A DNA stretch of 64,000 bases, from contig NZ_MBEJ01000121.1 of the NCBI RefSeq assembly GCF_001953975.1, forward strand, positions 44,572-108,571, written 5' to 3'. Shown piece by piece: positions 35,151 through 43,164 of this stretch; within the stretch, counting starts at the first letter, position 1; every line of letters begins with the position of its first letter. Both the position numbers and the translations under genes were made by a program. The DNA is from Mycobacterium sp. NS-7484. Its GTDB lineage: Bacteria > Actinomycetota > Actinomycetes > Mycobacteriales > Mycobacteriaceae. Below the pieces are notes generated by a model. It worked only from the letters and a program-made list of their open reading frames with translations. It searched no databases and had not been told where the DNA came from.

Positions 35151-35607
35151 CATTGCGACCACGACCAAGGACGTCGAGCTGCCCTACGGCTACGCCCTGA
35201 CCTACAGCGGTCGGATCTCCGGGGTCACCGAGCCCGGTGAACTGTCCGTGCACTACCCCTTCCCGACGATGGACCTCGTCGTGCTCGACGACGCCCTCAA
35301 GTACGGCTCGCGCGCGGCCAAGGCCAGGTTCGCGGTCTACATCGGCAACCTGGGCACCGACACCGCCGCCACGGCACGCGAGATCCTGGCCAAGGTGCCC
35401 ACACCGAACAACGCGGTGCTGCTTGCGGTCTCACCCGACCAGCACGCGATCGAGGTGGTCTACGGCGCCGACGTCAAAGGCCGTGGCATCGAAGAGGTCG
35501 CCCCGCTGGGCGTCTCGGCGGCGGCCGCCTCCTTCAAGGAAGGCAATTTGATCGACGGTCTGATCAGCGCCGTGCGTGTGCTGTCGGCCGGCGTCTCACC
35601 CGCCTAG
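35137..35607 (+). CDS. DUF5130 family protein, cytochrome oxidase accessory (CtaJ-type)
   Basis: 156 aa, without a clear signal peptide. Recognisable pieces are LPYGYALTYSGRISGVTE near the N-terminus, a central KARFAVYIGNLGTDTA, and GVSAAAASFKEGNLIDGLI near the end; this is the family I remember as DUF5130 (Rv2468c). In M. smegmatis the homologue is associated with the actinobacterial aa3 oxidase within the bc1-aa3 supercomplex, together with the product of the preceding gene. The start ATG 35137 overlaps that gene. It ends 16 bp before a palindromic repeat. Confidence 0.75.
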   Translation: MASGDIATTTKDVELPYGYALTYSGRISGVTEPGELSVHYPFPTMDLVVLDDALKYGSRAAKARFAVYIGNLGTDTAATAREILAKVPTPNNAVLLAVSPDQHAIEVVYGADVKGRGIEEVAPLGVSAAAASFKEGNLIDGLISAVRVLSAGVSPA

Positions 35608-35623
35608 TCAGTTCCATCCGCAC

Positions 35624-35685
35624 CGCGAGCGTGCGTGTCTGTTGCCGACACGCCGCTCGCGGTCGGCGTTTTACGCACGCTCGCG
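35624..35685. repeat. ~62-bp palindromic repeat, left flank of HNH gene
   Basis: Arms CGCGAGCGTGCGT (35624-35636) and ACGCACGCTCGCG (35673-35685) are perfectly complementary over 13 bp, with an inner stem GCCGAC (35644-35649) / GTCGGC (35662-35667). It lies between the convergent CtaJ-type and HNH genes. A related element in inverse orientation lies at 36052-36116, on the other side of the HNH gene. Confidence 0.85.
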
Positions 35686-35694
35686 CCGGACGGG

Positions 35695-36036
35695 TCACTC
35701 CGTCAGTTGAGCTCTGATCTCCACGTACCGCGTCAGGAACGCGCGCTCGTCGAGTCGTCTGCGTCGCATCCAGGTGCTGACCTCGAAGTTGCACTTGCTG
35801 GCGTTGCACGAGACGCAGGCCGGCACCACGTTGTCCGCGGTGTACCGACCGCCCCGCGAGATGGCCATCACGCAGTCCTTCTGGAATGGCCCCGCGGCCC
35901 TGCCGCAGTAGGCACATCCGCCCCACGCCGTCTGGATCGTCTCCCACTGATCGTCGGTGAGATCGTGGACGACGAGGTCCATCCGGCGCTTACGTTTGCG
36001 GGCAGCCCGTGCCGCGCGGGTTCTACTGACCGCCAC
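35695..36036 (-). CDS. Small HNH endonuclease domain protein
   Basis: 113 aa. A basic N-terminus (RAARAARKRKRRMD) precedes HDLTDDQWETIQ, and the HNH core is CAYCGRAAGPFQKDCVMAISRGG then NVVPACVSCNASKCN, with two CxxC zinc pairs. The family includes stand-alone nucleases of unknown role and homing-type enzymes. GTG 36036 is chosen because it is the first start after the palindromic repeat; the open frame continues to an ATG at 36108 inside the repeat. It is flanked by inverted copies of one repeat family and lies between conserved genes (CtaJ-type and pepN). Confidence 0.78.
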   Translation of the reverse strand: MAVSRTRAARAARKRKRRMDLVVHDLTDDQWETIQTAWGGCAYCGRAAGPFQKDCVMAISRGGRYTADNVVPACVSCNASKCNFEVSTWMRRRRLDERAFLTRYVEIRAQLTE

Positions 36037-36051
36037 CGGCACAGCGTATGA

Positions 36052-36116
36052 CCGCGAGCGCGCGCAGAATGTTGCTCTGGCACGGCGTGTCGGGCAGCAG
36101 ACCCGCACGCTCGCGG
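36052..36116. repeat. 65-bp palindromic repeat, right flank of HNH gene
   Basis: Arms CCGCGAGCGCGCG (36052-36064) and CGCACGCTCGCGG (36104-36116), 12 of 13 complementary. Read on the minus strand, its first ~35 bases nearly match the first ~35 bases of the element at 35624 (shared CCGCGAGCGTGCG, GTCTG, TGCC, GACACGCCG), so the two are inverted copies around the HNH gene. It also separates that gene from pepN. Confidence 0.8.
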
Positions 36117-36127
36117 TGCACAGGGAC

Positions 36128-38725
36128 CTAGCCCACGTCGAAGGCGCGGGCCCGCAGTGCGCGCTCCACGCCGGCGCGGCCCTCCACCACCAGTCGCCGC
36201 AGCGCCGGCGGCACCTCCGGATCGGACAGGAAGGCGTCGGCCGCGTCCAATCCGTTCTGGCTGATGTCCCAGGACGGGTAGAGCCCGATCACCACGGTCT
36301 GGGCGACCTCGCTGGACCGCCGGGCCCATACCCCGGAGATGGCCGCGAAGTACTGCGTGGTGAACGGCGTCAACAATTCGTTTTGGCCCGGCTGCACGAA
36401 GCCGCCGACGATCGCGCGGGTGGTGATGTTGGCCAGTGCGTCGTCCTCGATGACCTGTTGCCACGCCGCGGACTTCACCTCGTCCTGAGGCCGGGCCGCC
36501 GAGGCGGCTGCGGCATGACGCTTGCCGGCCGCCGTCGGGTCGTTCTCGGCTTCGGCGTCGATGAACGGCGTTTCGGGGCCGTCGGCATCGACCTGACCGG
36601 ATCGGGCCAGCGCGGTGACGATCCGCCAGCGCAGATCGGTGTCGATCACCAGGCCGGGCAGGTTCACCGCGGCAGGTTCGTTGTCGAGCAGCGTCGACAG
36701 CACGGCGACGTGATTCGGTGACAGCACCGAGGCGCACAGCGCGTTGACGAACGCGAGTTGGTGATCCGAGCCCGCGGCGGCCCGGCCGGCCAGATCGAGC
36801 AGCGCATCCGCGAAGGCCGGCCAACCGGTTTCTCTGGCCCACTCCGGGTCGGCGTAGGAGCCCAGCGCGGTCTGTGCCTGCATCAGAAGCCGCTGTGCCA
36901 CCCCGACCTCGGTTTCGGCGTGCACGCCGCGCATCACCAGCGCCACGAAGTCGCGGGCTTTCATCTCGGTCTCGCGGGTCATCTCCCACGCGGCCGACCA
37001 GGCGAGGGTGCGGGGGAGCGGATCGGCGATGTCGGCGATGCGGGAGAGCACCGTCGACAGCGAGGCCGGGTCCAGCCGCAGCGAGCAGTAGGTCAGGTCG
37101 TCGTCGTTGACCAGAACCAGCTTTCCGCGCGAAAGGCCAACGAGCGCAGGAACATCCGTCACGGGGCCCTCGACGTCGAGTTCTTCGCGATGTACCCGGA
37201 CGAGCTTGCCCGAGCCGGCCGGATCGTCGTCGTAGATACCAACCGCCAGTCGGTGCACGCGGGTCTCTCCGGCGCCGGGCGCCGCGCCCGACTGCGCGAT
37301 GGCGAACCGGGTGAACTCGCCCGCCTCGTCGGTGTCGAAGTTGGCCCGCAGAGTGTTCAAACCTGTTGTCTTGAGCCATTGTTGGCCCCAGCCCGACAGG
37401 TCGCGGCCGGACGCCTTCTCCAAGGCCCCGAGCAGGTCGCCGAATGTGGCGTTACCGAAGGCGTGGTCGCGGAAGTAGTCCCGCAGCCCGGCCAGGAACT
37501 CCTCCAGGCCGACGTAGGCCACGAGCTGCTTCAAAACGCTTGCGCCCTTGGCGTAGGTGATGCCGTCGAAGTTCACCTCGACAGCGGCGAGATCCGGGAT
37601 GTCGGCGGCCACCGGATGCGTCGAGGGCAGCTGGTCCTGGCGGTAGGCCCAGGACTTCTCCACATTGGCGAAAGTCGTCCAGGCCGTGTCGTATTCGGTG
37701 GCCTCGGCCTGGCACAGCACCGAGGCGAACGTCGCGAAGGACTCGTTGAGCCAGAGGTCATCCCACCACTGCATGGTGACCAAGTCGCCGAACCACATGT
37801 GCGCCATCTCATGCAGGACGGTCTCGGCGCGGCGCTCGTAGGAGGCCCGGGTCACCTTGGAGCGGAAGACGTAATCCTCGAGGAACGTGACCGCGCCGGC
37901 GTTCTCCATGGCGCCCGCGTTGAACTCCGGCACGAACAACTGGTCGTACTTGCCGAAGGCGTAGGGCACGCCGAAGTTGTTGTGGTAGAAGCCGAAACCT
38001 TGTTTGGTCTCGGTGAACAGCCGCTCGGCATCCATGAACTCGGCCAGCGAGGCCCGGCAGAAGATGCCCAGCGGGATCTCGCCGTGGGCGTCGGAATACG
38101 CGTCGCGCCACACCGCATACGGTCCGGCGATCAGCGCCGCCAGGTAGGTGCTCATCTTCGGCGTGGTGGCGAAGGTGTGCATGGTCACCGCACCGGCACG
38201 CTCGGCCGATACCGTGGCCCCGTTGGAGATCACCTGCCAATGCGCGGGCGCGGTCACCTGGACGTCGAACGTCGCCTTGAGGTCAGGCTGGTCGAAGCAC
38301 GTGAACATCCGCTTGGCATCGGCGGTCTCGAACTGTGAATAGAGGTAGACCTCGTTGTCGACCGGGTCGACGAAACGGTGCAGACCTTCGCCGGTGTTCG
38401 AGTAGAGGCAGTCCGCATCGACCACGAGCACGTTCTGCGCGGCCAGTCCGGTCAGTGCGATGCCGGTGGATTCGTCGTAGGCCGAGACGTCCAGCGCCTT
38501 GCCGTTGAGGGTCGCACTGTGGATCTTGTCGGCCGCCAGGTCGATGAAGGTCTCGGCGCCGGCCAGGGCATCGAACGTCACGGTCGTCGTGGACCGGAAG
38601 GTGCGCTCGCCGGGATTGCCGTTGCCGGAACCGTCCGTGAGGTCCAGGACGACGCGGTAGTTGTCGACGGTGATCAGGGCTGCGCGCTCGACGGCCTGAT
38701 CGCGGGTGAGATTGGGAAGTGCCAC
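36128..38725 (-). CDS. pepN: Aminopeptidase N (M1 metallopeptidase)
   Basis: 865 aa. M1 features: exopeptidase motif GAMENAGAVTF, zinc site HEMAHMWFGD (HExxH) with the downstream Glu in WLNESFATFAS, and the catalytic Tyr region. The C-terminal ERAP1-like domain is complete. It removes N-terminal residues from peptides in the cytoplasm. The start GTG 38725 gives VALPNLTRDQAVERA, which matches mycobacterial PepN (Rv2467). It is preceded by the divergently spaced DUF732 gene on the same strand and followed by a palindromic repeat. Confidence 0.95.
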   Translation of the reverse strand: MALPNLTRDQAVERAALITVDNYRVVLDLTDGSGNGNPGERTFRSTTTVTFDALAGAETFIDLAADKIHSATLNGKALDVSAYDESTGIALTGLAAQNVLVVDADCLYSNTGEGLHRFVDPVDNEVYLYSQFETADAKRMFTCFDQPDLKATFDVQVTAPAHWQVISNGATVSAERAGAVTMHTFATTPKMSTYLAALIAGPYAVWRDAYSDAHGEIPLGIFCRASLAEFMDAERLFTETKQGFGFYHNNFGVPYAFGKYDQLFVPEFNAGAMENAGAVTFLEDYVFRSKVTRASYERRAETVLHEMAHMWFGDLVTMQWWDDLWLNESFATFASVLCQAEATEYDTAWTTFANVEKSWAYRQDQLPSTHPVAADIPDLAAVEVNFDGITYAKGASVLKQLVAYVGLEEFLAGLRDYFRDHAFGNATFGDLLGALEKASGRDLSGWGQQWLKTTGLNTLRANFDTDEAGEFTRFAIAQSGAAPGAGETRVHRLAVGIYDDDPAGSGKLVRVHREELDVEGPVTDVPALVGLSRGKLVLVNDDDLTYCSLRLDPASLSTVLSRIADIADPLPRTLAWSAAWEMTRETEMKARDFVALVMRGVHAETEVGVAQRLLMQAQTALGSYADPEWARETGWPAFADALLDLAGRAAAGSDHQLAFVNALCASVLSPNHVAVLSTLLDNEPAAVNLPGLVIDTDLRWRIVTALARSGQVDADGPETPFIDAEAENDPTAAGKRHAAAASAARPQDEVKSAAWQQVIEDDALANITTRAIVGGFVQPGQNELLTPFTTQYFAAISGVWARRSSEVAQTVVIGLYPSWDISQNGLDAADAFLSDPEVPPALRRLVVEGRAGVERALRARAFDVG

Positions 38726-38763
38726 CCGTCCAACCTAGTGGCTGGACGGCCGCGGGACCCGGG

Positions 38764-39171
38764 CTACTGGGGGAAGCCGGCCAGGCCGGCCAGTCCGTTC
38801 AGTGCGCCCAGGTTGTTCAGGATGGATCCGTCGCTGATCGACGACATCATCTGCGGGCAGTACATCTGGATGGCGATCCCGGTGAAGAACGAGGCCATCT
38901 GGGGCGACATGCCGCCGTCGCCACGCATCTGGGAGGCCACCGACGCGAAATCCTTACCGGGCTCGACCAGCATGGGGCAGACGTCTTGGCCCATCTGGAC
39001 GGCGGCGCCGGGATCGCCGTAGCCGACGCCGGCGTCGTTCAGCGCGGTCAGGAACGAGTTGTCGGTCGGGTCGATCGGGACCGGAGGAGCCGGATCGGCC
39101 TGTGCGGGGACAGCCAACGCCAGTGCGGCGGCGATGGCCCCTGCGGTGGTCAGTAGAGCGCGAACGGCCAT
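38764..39171 (-). CDS. Secreted DUF732 protein
   Basis: 135 aa. A Sec signal peptide (MAVRALLTTAGAIAAALALA, cleavage near AQA-DP) is followed by the DUF732 pattern: DNSFLTALNDAGVGYGDPGA, then GQDVCPMLVEPG and QMYCPQMM, the two conserved Cys forming a disulfide. These small exported proteins are abundant in mycobacteria; their function is unknown. It lies 39 bp upstream of pepN on the same strand and is divergent from the nitroreductase gene. Confidence 0.9.
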   Translation of the reverse strand: MAVRALLTTAGAIAAALALAVPAQADPAPPVPIDPTDNSFLTALNDAGVGYGDPGAAVQMGQDVCPMLVEPGKDFASVASQMRGDGGMSPQMASFFTGIAIQMYCPQMMSSISDGSILNNLGALNGLAGLAGFPQ

Positions 39172-39402
39172 ATCAAAGCTCCTCAGCTATCACGCAGAAC
39201 TCTTGGGGCGCTCTGCTCACTTTGGCCACAGTTGTTGACCAGGGTCACAGGAACAACACTGTTCGGTAAAAGTTCGCGCACTATGCGTTTCCTGTGTCGC
39301 TGTCGTGACGTGTACGTGCAAGTAGACACCGAGACGACAGCGTTGTCGAAAAGGTTGACGAAATGGTTGTCGGAACAACGCCCGGAATAGTTACCGGAGA
39401 TC

Positions 39403-39430
39403 GGGAACATGTCGGCGAGGGTTCACAGTT
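39403..39430 (+). promoter_or_regulatory. SigH-type promoter candidate
   Basis: GGGAACA (39403-39409), a 17-bp spacer, then AGTT (39427-39430). The remembered SigH consensus is GGGAAYA, 16-17 bp, cGTT. It stands 47 bp before the Rv2466c-type gene, a well-known SigH regulon member in M. tuberculosis. The 305-bp intergenic region 39172-39476 shows no gene; it also holds the promoter of the divergent DUF732 gene. Confidence 0.65.
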
Positions 39431-39476
39431 GTGCTGAACGCAGTTGTGCCGTGAACCACATCGAGAGGACGTATTG

Positions 39477-40085
39477 ATGGCTCAGAAAGATGTAGCCGGT
39501 TTCTGGTTCGACCCGCTGTGCCCGTGGTGCTGGATCACGTCGCGATGGATCCTGGAGGTCCAGAAGGTGCGCGACATCGACGTGCAGTTCCACGTGATGA
39601 GCCTCGCGGTCCTCAACGAAGGCCGGGACCTGCCCGAGAACTACCAGGAACTGATGAAGCGGGCCTGGGGTCCGGTGCGCGTCGCGATTGCCGCCGAGCA
39701 GCTCAAAGGCCCGGAGATCCTGAGCCCCCTCTACACCGCGATGGGCGTGCGAATTCACAACCAGGACAACAAGGACCTCGATCAGGTCATCGCGCAGGCC
39801 CTCGAGGAGGTCGGGCTGCCCGCAGAGTTGGCCGAGGCGGCCACCACCGACAAATACGACGAGGCGCTGCGCACGAGCCACCATGCCGGCATGGACGCCG
39901 TCGGCGAGGACGTCGGCACCCCGACCATCCACGTCAACGGTGTGGCGTTCTTCGGTCCGGTGCTCTCCAAGATCCCGCGCGGCGAAGAGGCCGGCAAGCT
40001 GTGGGACGCATCGGTGACGTTCGCGTCGTACCCGCATTTCTGGGAGCTCAAGCGGACCCGCACCGAGCGCCCCGAGTTCGACTGA
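39477..40085 (+). CDS. Mycothiol-dependent nitroreductase / DsbA-fold oxidoreductase (Rv2466c-like)
   Basis: 202 aa DsbA/thioredoxin-fold protein. The active-site CPWC lies in FWFDPLCPWCWITSRW at about residues 9-24, and the cis-Pro region is DVGTPTIHVNGVAFFGPV. Rv2466c is a mycothiol-dependent reductase that protects against oxidative stress and activates nitro prodrugs; the sequence matches what I recall. ATG 39477 follows GAGAGGA. A SigH-like promoter upstream agrees with oxidative-stress induction. It is followed 30 bp later by rpiB. Confidence 0.92.
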   Translation: MAQKDVAGFWFDPLCPWCWITSRWILEVQKVRDIDVQFHVMSLAVLNEGRDLPENYQELMKRAWGPVRVAIAAEQLKGPEILSPLYTAMGVRIHNQDNKDLDQVIAQALEEVGLPAELAEAATTDKYDEALRTSHHAGMDAVGEDVGTPTIHVNGVAFFGPVLSKIPRGEEAGKLWDASVTFASYPHFWELKRTRTERPEFD

Positions 40086-40115
40086 GGCGAAGTGTGCCAA
40101 GGTTCGTCTGCGAGA

Positions 40116-40598
40116 ATGGCCGGCATGCGCGTCTACCTCGGTGCCGACCACGCCGGCTACGAACTCAAGCAAGCGATCCTTGAGCACCTCACCAAGAACG
40201 GCCACGAGCCGGTGGACTGCGGCGCCTTCAGCTACGACGCCGAGGACGACTACCCGGCGTTCTGCATCGCGGCCGCCGTCAAGACCGTCGCCGACCCGGG
40301 CAGCCTGGGCATCGTGCTCGGCGGCTCGGGCAACGGTGAGCAGATCGCGGCGAACAAGGTACCCGGTGCCCGGTGCGCCCTGGCCTGGAGCGTCGAAACC
40401 GCCGAATTGGCCCGCCAGCACAACAACGCGCAGTTGATCGGCATCGGTGGGCGCATGCACAGCACCGAAGAGGCGCTGGCCATCGTCGACGCGTTCCTGG
40501 CCACCCCGTGGTCGGAAGCCGAGCGGCACCAGCGCCGGATCGACATCCTGGCCGCCTACGAGAAGGACCACGTGGCCCCGCCGGTTCCCGGCGCCTGA
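40116..40598 (+). CDS. rpiB: Ribose-5-phosphate isomerase B
   Basis: 160 aa. MRVYLGADHAGYELK begins the RpiB/LacAB fold, the active-site Cys-less mycobacterial pattern and the phosphate-binding loop appear in VLGGSGNGEQIAANK, and NNAQLIGIGGRM is conserved. The enzyme interconverts ribose-5-phosphate and ribulose-5-phosphate in the pentose phosphate pathway. ATG 40116 gives MAGMRVY, matching the M. tuberculosis start. It stands between the nitroreductase and the DNA glycosylase genes, the same order as Rv2466c-Rv2464c. Confidence 0.96.
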   Translation: MAGMRVYLGADHAGYELKQAILEHLTKNGHEPVDCGAFSYDAEDDYPAFCIAAAVKTVADPGSLGIVLGGSGNGEQIAANKVPGARCALAWSVETAELARQHNNAQLIGIGGRMHSTEEALAIVDAFLATPWSEAERHQRRIDILAAYEKDHVAPPVPGA

Positions 40599-40600
40599 CC

Positions 40601-41395
40601 GTGCCCGAAGGGCACACCCTGCACCGCCTGGCCCGGCTGCACCAGAAGAGGTTCGGCCGGGCGCCGGTGGCGGTGTCCAGTCCTCAAGGCCGCTTCGCCG
40701 ACGGTGCGGCCGCGGTGAACGGGCACATTTTCACGAAGGCCTCGGCCTGGGGCAAGCATCTGTTCCACCACTACGACGGTGGCCGGGTGGTACACATCCA
40801 CCTCGGCCTGTACGGAACCTTCACCGAAGCGCCGGTCCCGCTGGGCGTACCGGTGGGGCAGGTGCGGATGCGGATCGTGGGTGCCGAGTACGGCACCGAC
40901 CTGCGCGGCCCGACCCGCTGTGAAGTGATCGCCGAGCCCGAGATTGCCGACGTGGTGGCCCGCCTCGGTCCCGACCCGTTGCGCAAGGACGCCGATCCGG
41001 CGTTGGCGTGGGCGCGAATCAGCAAGTCCCGCCGGTCGATTGGCGCGTTGTTGATGGACCAGTCAGTGATCGCCGGGGTCGGCAACGTGTACCGCAGCGA
41101 GCTGCTGTTCCGCCACCACATCGATCCCTACCGACTCGGTACGCAGATGGGGGAGGCCGAGTTCGCCGACATGTGGGCCGATCTCGTGGCGCTGATGAAC
41201 GTCGGGGTACGGCGCGGCAAGATCGTCGTCATCCGTCCCGAACACGATCACGGTGCCCCGTCCTACGGTCCTGGCCGGCCCCGCACGTATGTCTATCGCC
41301 GCGCCGGCGAGGCCTGCCGGGTGTGCGGCGCAGCGGTTCGCACCGCAGAACTGGAGGGCCGCAACCTGTTCTGGTGTCCGACCTGCCAGGTGTGA
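40601..41395 (+). CDS. nei: Endonuclease VIII-type DNA glycosylase (Fpg/Nei family)
   Basis: 264 aa. The N-terminus PEGHT supplies the catalytic Pro and Glu after Met removal; the helix-two-turn-helix is LLMDQSVIAGVGNVYRSELLF; a C-terminal zinc finger is CRVCGAAVRT ... FWCPTCQ. The enzyme removes oxidised pyrimidines and cuts the backbone by beta/delta elimination. GTG 40601 is required because the catalytic Pro must be residue 2; an in-frame open region upstream is rpiB. It begins 2 nt after the rpiB stop, so the two are probably co-transcribed. Confidence 0.94.
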   Translation: MPEGHTLHRLARLHQKRFGRAPVAVSSPQGRFADGAAAVNGHIFTKASAWGKHLFHHYDGGRVVHIHLGLYGTFTEAPVPLGVPVGQVRMRIVGAEYGTDLRGPTRCEVIAEPEIADVVARLGPDPLRKDADPALAWARISKSRRSIGALLMDQSVIAGVGNVYRSELLFRHHIDPYRLGTQMGEAEFADMWADLVALMNVGVRRGKIVVIRPEHDHGAPSYGPGRPRTYVYRRAGEACRVCGAAVRTAELEGRNLFWCPTCQV

Positions 41396-41432
41396 CTGCA
41401 CGCGGGCGAGGGCGGCACGGGACAATCGTCGA

Positions 41433-43091
41433 GTGGAATTGATCCTCGTCGTCGTCGGAGCCATCCTCGTCACCGCAATCGCACATCGGCGCGGGATGGA
41501 ACCCGCACTGATCATCGTGGTGATCGGCAGCGCGGTATCGTTCCTCCCCGGCTTCGAACCCCCCGAACTGGATTCGCACATCCTGCTGACGGTGGTGCTG
41601 CCACCGCTGCTGTATTCGGCGGCGCTGGACTTCTCGTTTCCCACCTTCTTCCGCAACATCCGCCCGATCCTGGGTCTCGGTGTCGGGTTGGTCGTCGTGA
41701 CGGCCTTCGCGGTGGCCGCGGTGTCGTCGTGGTTGGTGTTGGTGCCGTTGACGTTCGGGTTGGCGTTGGTGCTGGGCGCCATCGTGGCGCCACCCGACGC
41801 CGTCACCGCCGTTGCGGTGGGCCGCAAGCTCGGCCTGCCCAAGCGGGTCATGGCCATCCTCACCGGCGAGAGCCTGATCAACGACGCGGCCGCGCTGACC
41901 CTGTTCTCCATCGCCGTAGCCCAAGTGGCCGGCAGCCACACTTTCATCGAGAATCCGTTTCTGTTGTTCGGGTATAGCGCCACGGTCGGGCCGTTGGTCG
42001 GTGCGCTGTTGGGCTATGTGACGTTGTGGATCCGCAAGCACCTGGACAACCCAGGACTGGAAACCGTGCAGGGACTGGTGGTTCCGTTCGCCGCGTTCAT
42101 CACCGCCGAGGAGTTCCATGCCTCCGGTGTGCTGGCCGTGGTGGTGGCGGGCTTCGTCGTGGGCAACGGGGCGATGGGTGCCGGCTACCAGACGCGCCTG
42201 CAGGAACGCTATGTCTGGAATTCGGTGGACGTGCTGCTGGAAGCGTTCGTGTTCGCCTACATCGGGCTGCATCTGCGTTTCGTGCTGCAGGATCTCAACG
42301 AGGCCCACGAATCGTTGGCGGTGGTCGCCGTGGCCTCGATCATCGTCCTGCTGATCGTGCTGGTGATCCGCCCGCTGTCGGTGTTCCTGATGTTCGGACG
42401 CAACAAGCTGTCCAGCCACGTGGAGAGCAAGTTCTCCACCCCCGGTACGCGTACGCGAAAACCCAAGGCGCGCTGGCGCAGAATGATCGACCGCCGCTCG
42501 CTCAGCTGGCGGGAGAACGTCGTGGTGTCCTGGACCGGGATGCGCGGCGTGGTGACCCTGGCCGCGGCTGCCGCGATCCCGGTCACCACCGCCTCAGGCG
42601 AACCGTTTCCCGAACGCGCCACGATCCAGGCCATCGCCTTCGCGGTGAGCGTGGGCACCCTGTTGATCCAGGGCTGGACACTGCCGTTGCTGATCCGTCA
42701 GCTCAACCTGTCGCGGTTCTGTGACGACCACGCCGCGGACCGGGCAGAGGAGATCAAGGCCGAGCAAGTGGTACATGACGCGGCCGACGAGGTGCTCGAC
42801 GCGTTCGAGGCCGACCCTCCCGAAGGCCTCGATCCCCGTGTGGTGACCGAGATTCGCGCGGTGATCGCACGGCATTCTCAAGATGCCGACGAGATGCCCG
42901 ATCCTGAAGCACTGACCAAACGGGCCGCGGTGTTCTCGGGTCTCTATCGCGATGTGCTCGCGGCCCAGCGGGGCGCGTTGATCGCCGAGCGTGACGAGGG
43001 CCGGATCGAGGATGAGGCGGTGCGGGCCATGTTGGAACGTCTGGATCTGCAGGAGGCCGGGGTGTCGGCGCGACTGGAGAGCCGCCTCTAG
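41433..43091 (+). CDS. Cation:proton antiporter, CPA1 family
   Basis: 552 aa, 12 or so membrane helices over residues 1-410 and a charged cytoplasmic tail. Motifs: ILLTVVLPPLLYSAALDF, GAIVAPPDAVTAVAV and LTGESLINDAAALTLF (ion-binding Asp of the CPA1 NDA pattern), and ENVVVSWTGMRGVVTLAAA near the last helices. The family exchanges Na+ or K+ for H+. The tail (420-552) is Asp/Glu-rich and could be a regulatory coiled segment. GTG 41433 gives MELILVVVG at the first helix. The stop lies 7 bp before a 60-bp palindromic repeat. Confidence 0.92.
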   Translation: MELILVVVGAILVTAIAHRRGMEPALIIVVIGSAVSFLPGFEPPELDSHILLTVVLPPLLYSAALDFSFPTFFRNIRPILGLGVGLVVVTAFAVAAVSSWLVLVPLTFGLALVLGAIVAPPDAVTAVAVGRKLGLPKRVMAILTGESLINDAAALTLFSIAVAQVAGSHTFIENPFLLFGYSATVGPLVGALLGYVTLWIRKHLDNPGLETVQGLVVPFAAFITAEEFHASGVLAVVVAGFVVGNGAMGAGYQTRLQERYVWNSVDVLLEAFVFAYIGLHLRFVLQDLNEAHESLAVVAVASIIVLLIVLVIRPLSVFLMFGRNKLSSHVESKFSTPGTRTRKPKARWRRMIDRRSLSWRENVVVSWTGMRGVVTLAAAAAIPVTTASGEPFPERATIQAIAFAVSVGTLLIQGWTLPLLIRQLNLSRFCDDHAADRAEEIKAEQVVHDAADEVLDAFEADPPEGLDPRVVTEIRAVIARHSQDADEMPDPEALTKRAAVFSGLYRDVLAAQRGALIAERDEGRIEDEAVRAMLERLDLQEAGVSARLESRL

Positions 43092-43098
43092 CCCTCAC

Positions 43099-43158
43099 GC
43101 GAACAGACGCAAACCGGTACCTGTTCGCATGAAAATGTCAGGGTTTGCGTCTGCTCGG
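43099..43158. repeat. 60-bp palindromic intergenic repeat, copy 2
   Basis: Left arm GCGAACAGACGCAAACC (43099-43115), right arm GGTTTGCGTCTGCTCGG (43142-43158); 15 of 17 complementary. It is 49/60 identical to copy 1 at 32046-32105, with GTACCT and TTCGC kept in the loop. Like copy 1 it separates convergent genes (the antiporter, plus strand, and the glycine-rich membrane protein, minus strand). Confidence 0.9.
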
Positions 43159-43164
43159 CAGGGG

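Noticed and set aside
39183..39410. 75-aa minus-strand frame upstream of the DUF732 gene.
   Set aside because: Lies in a promoter region and contains the SigH-like site; no coding bias.
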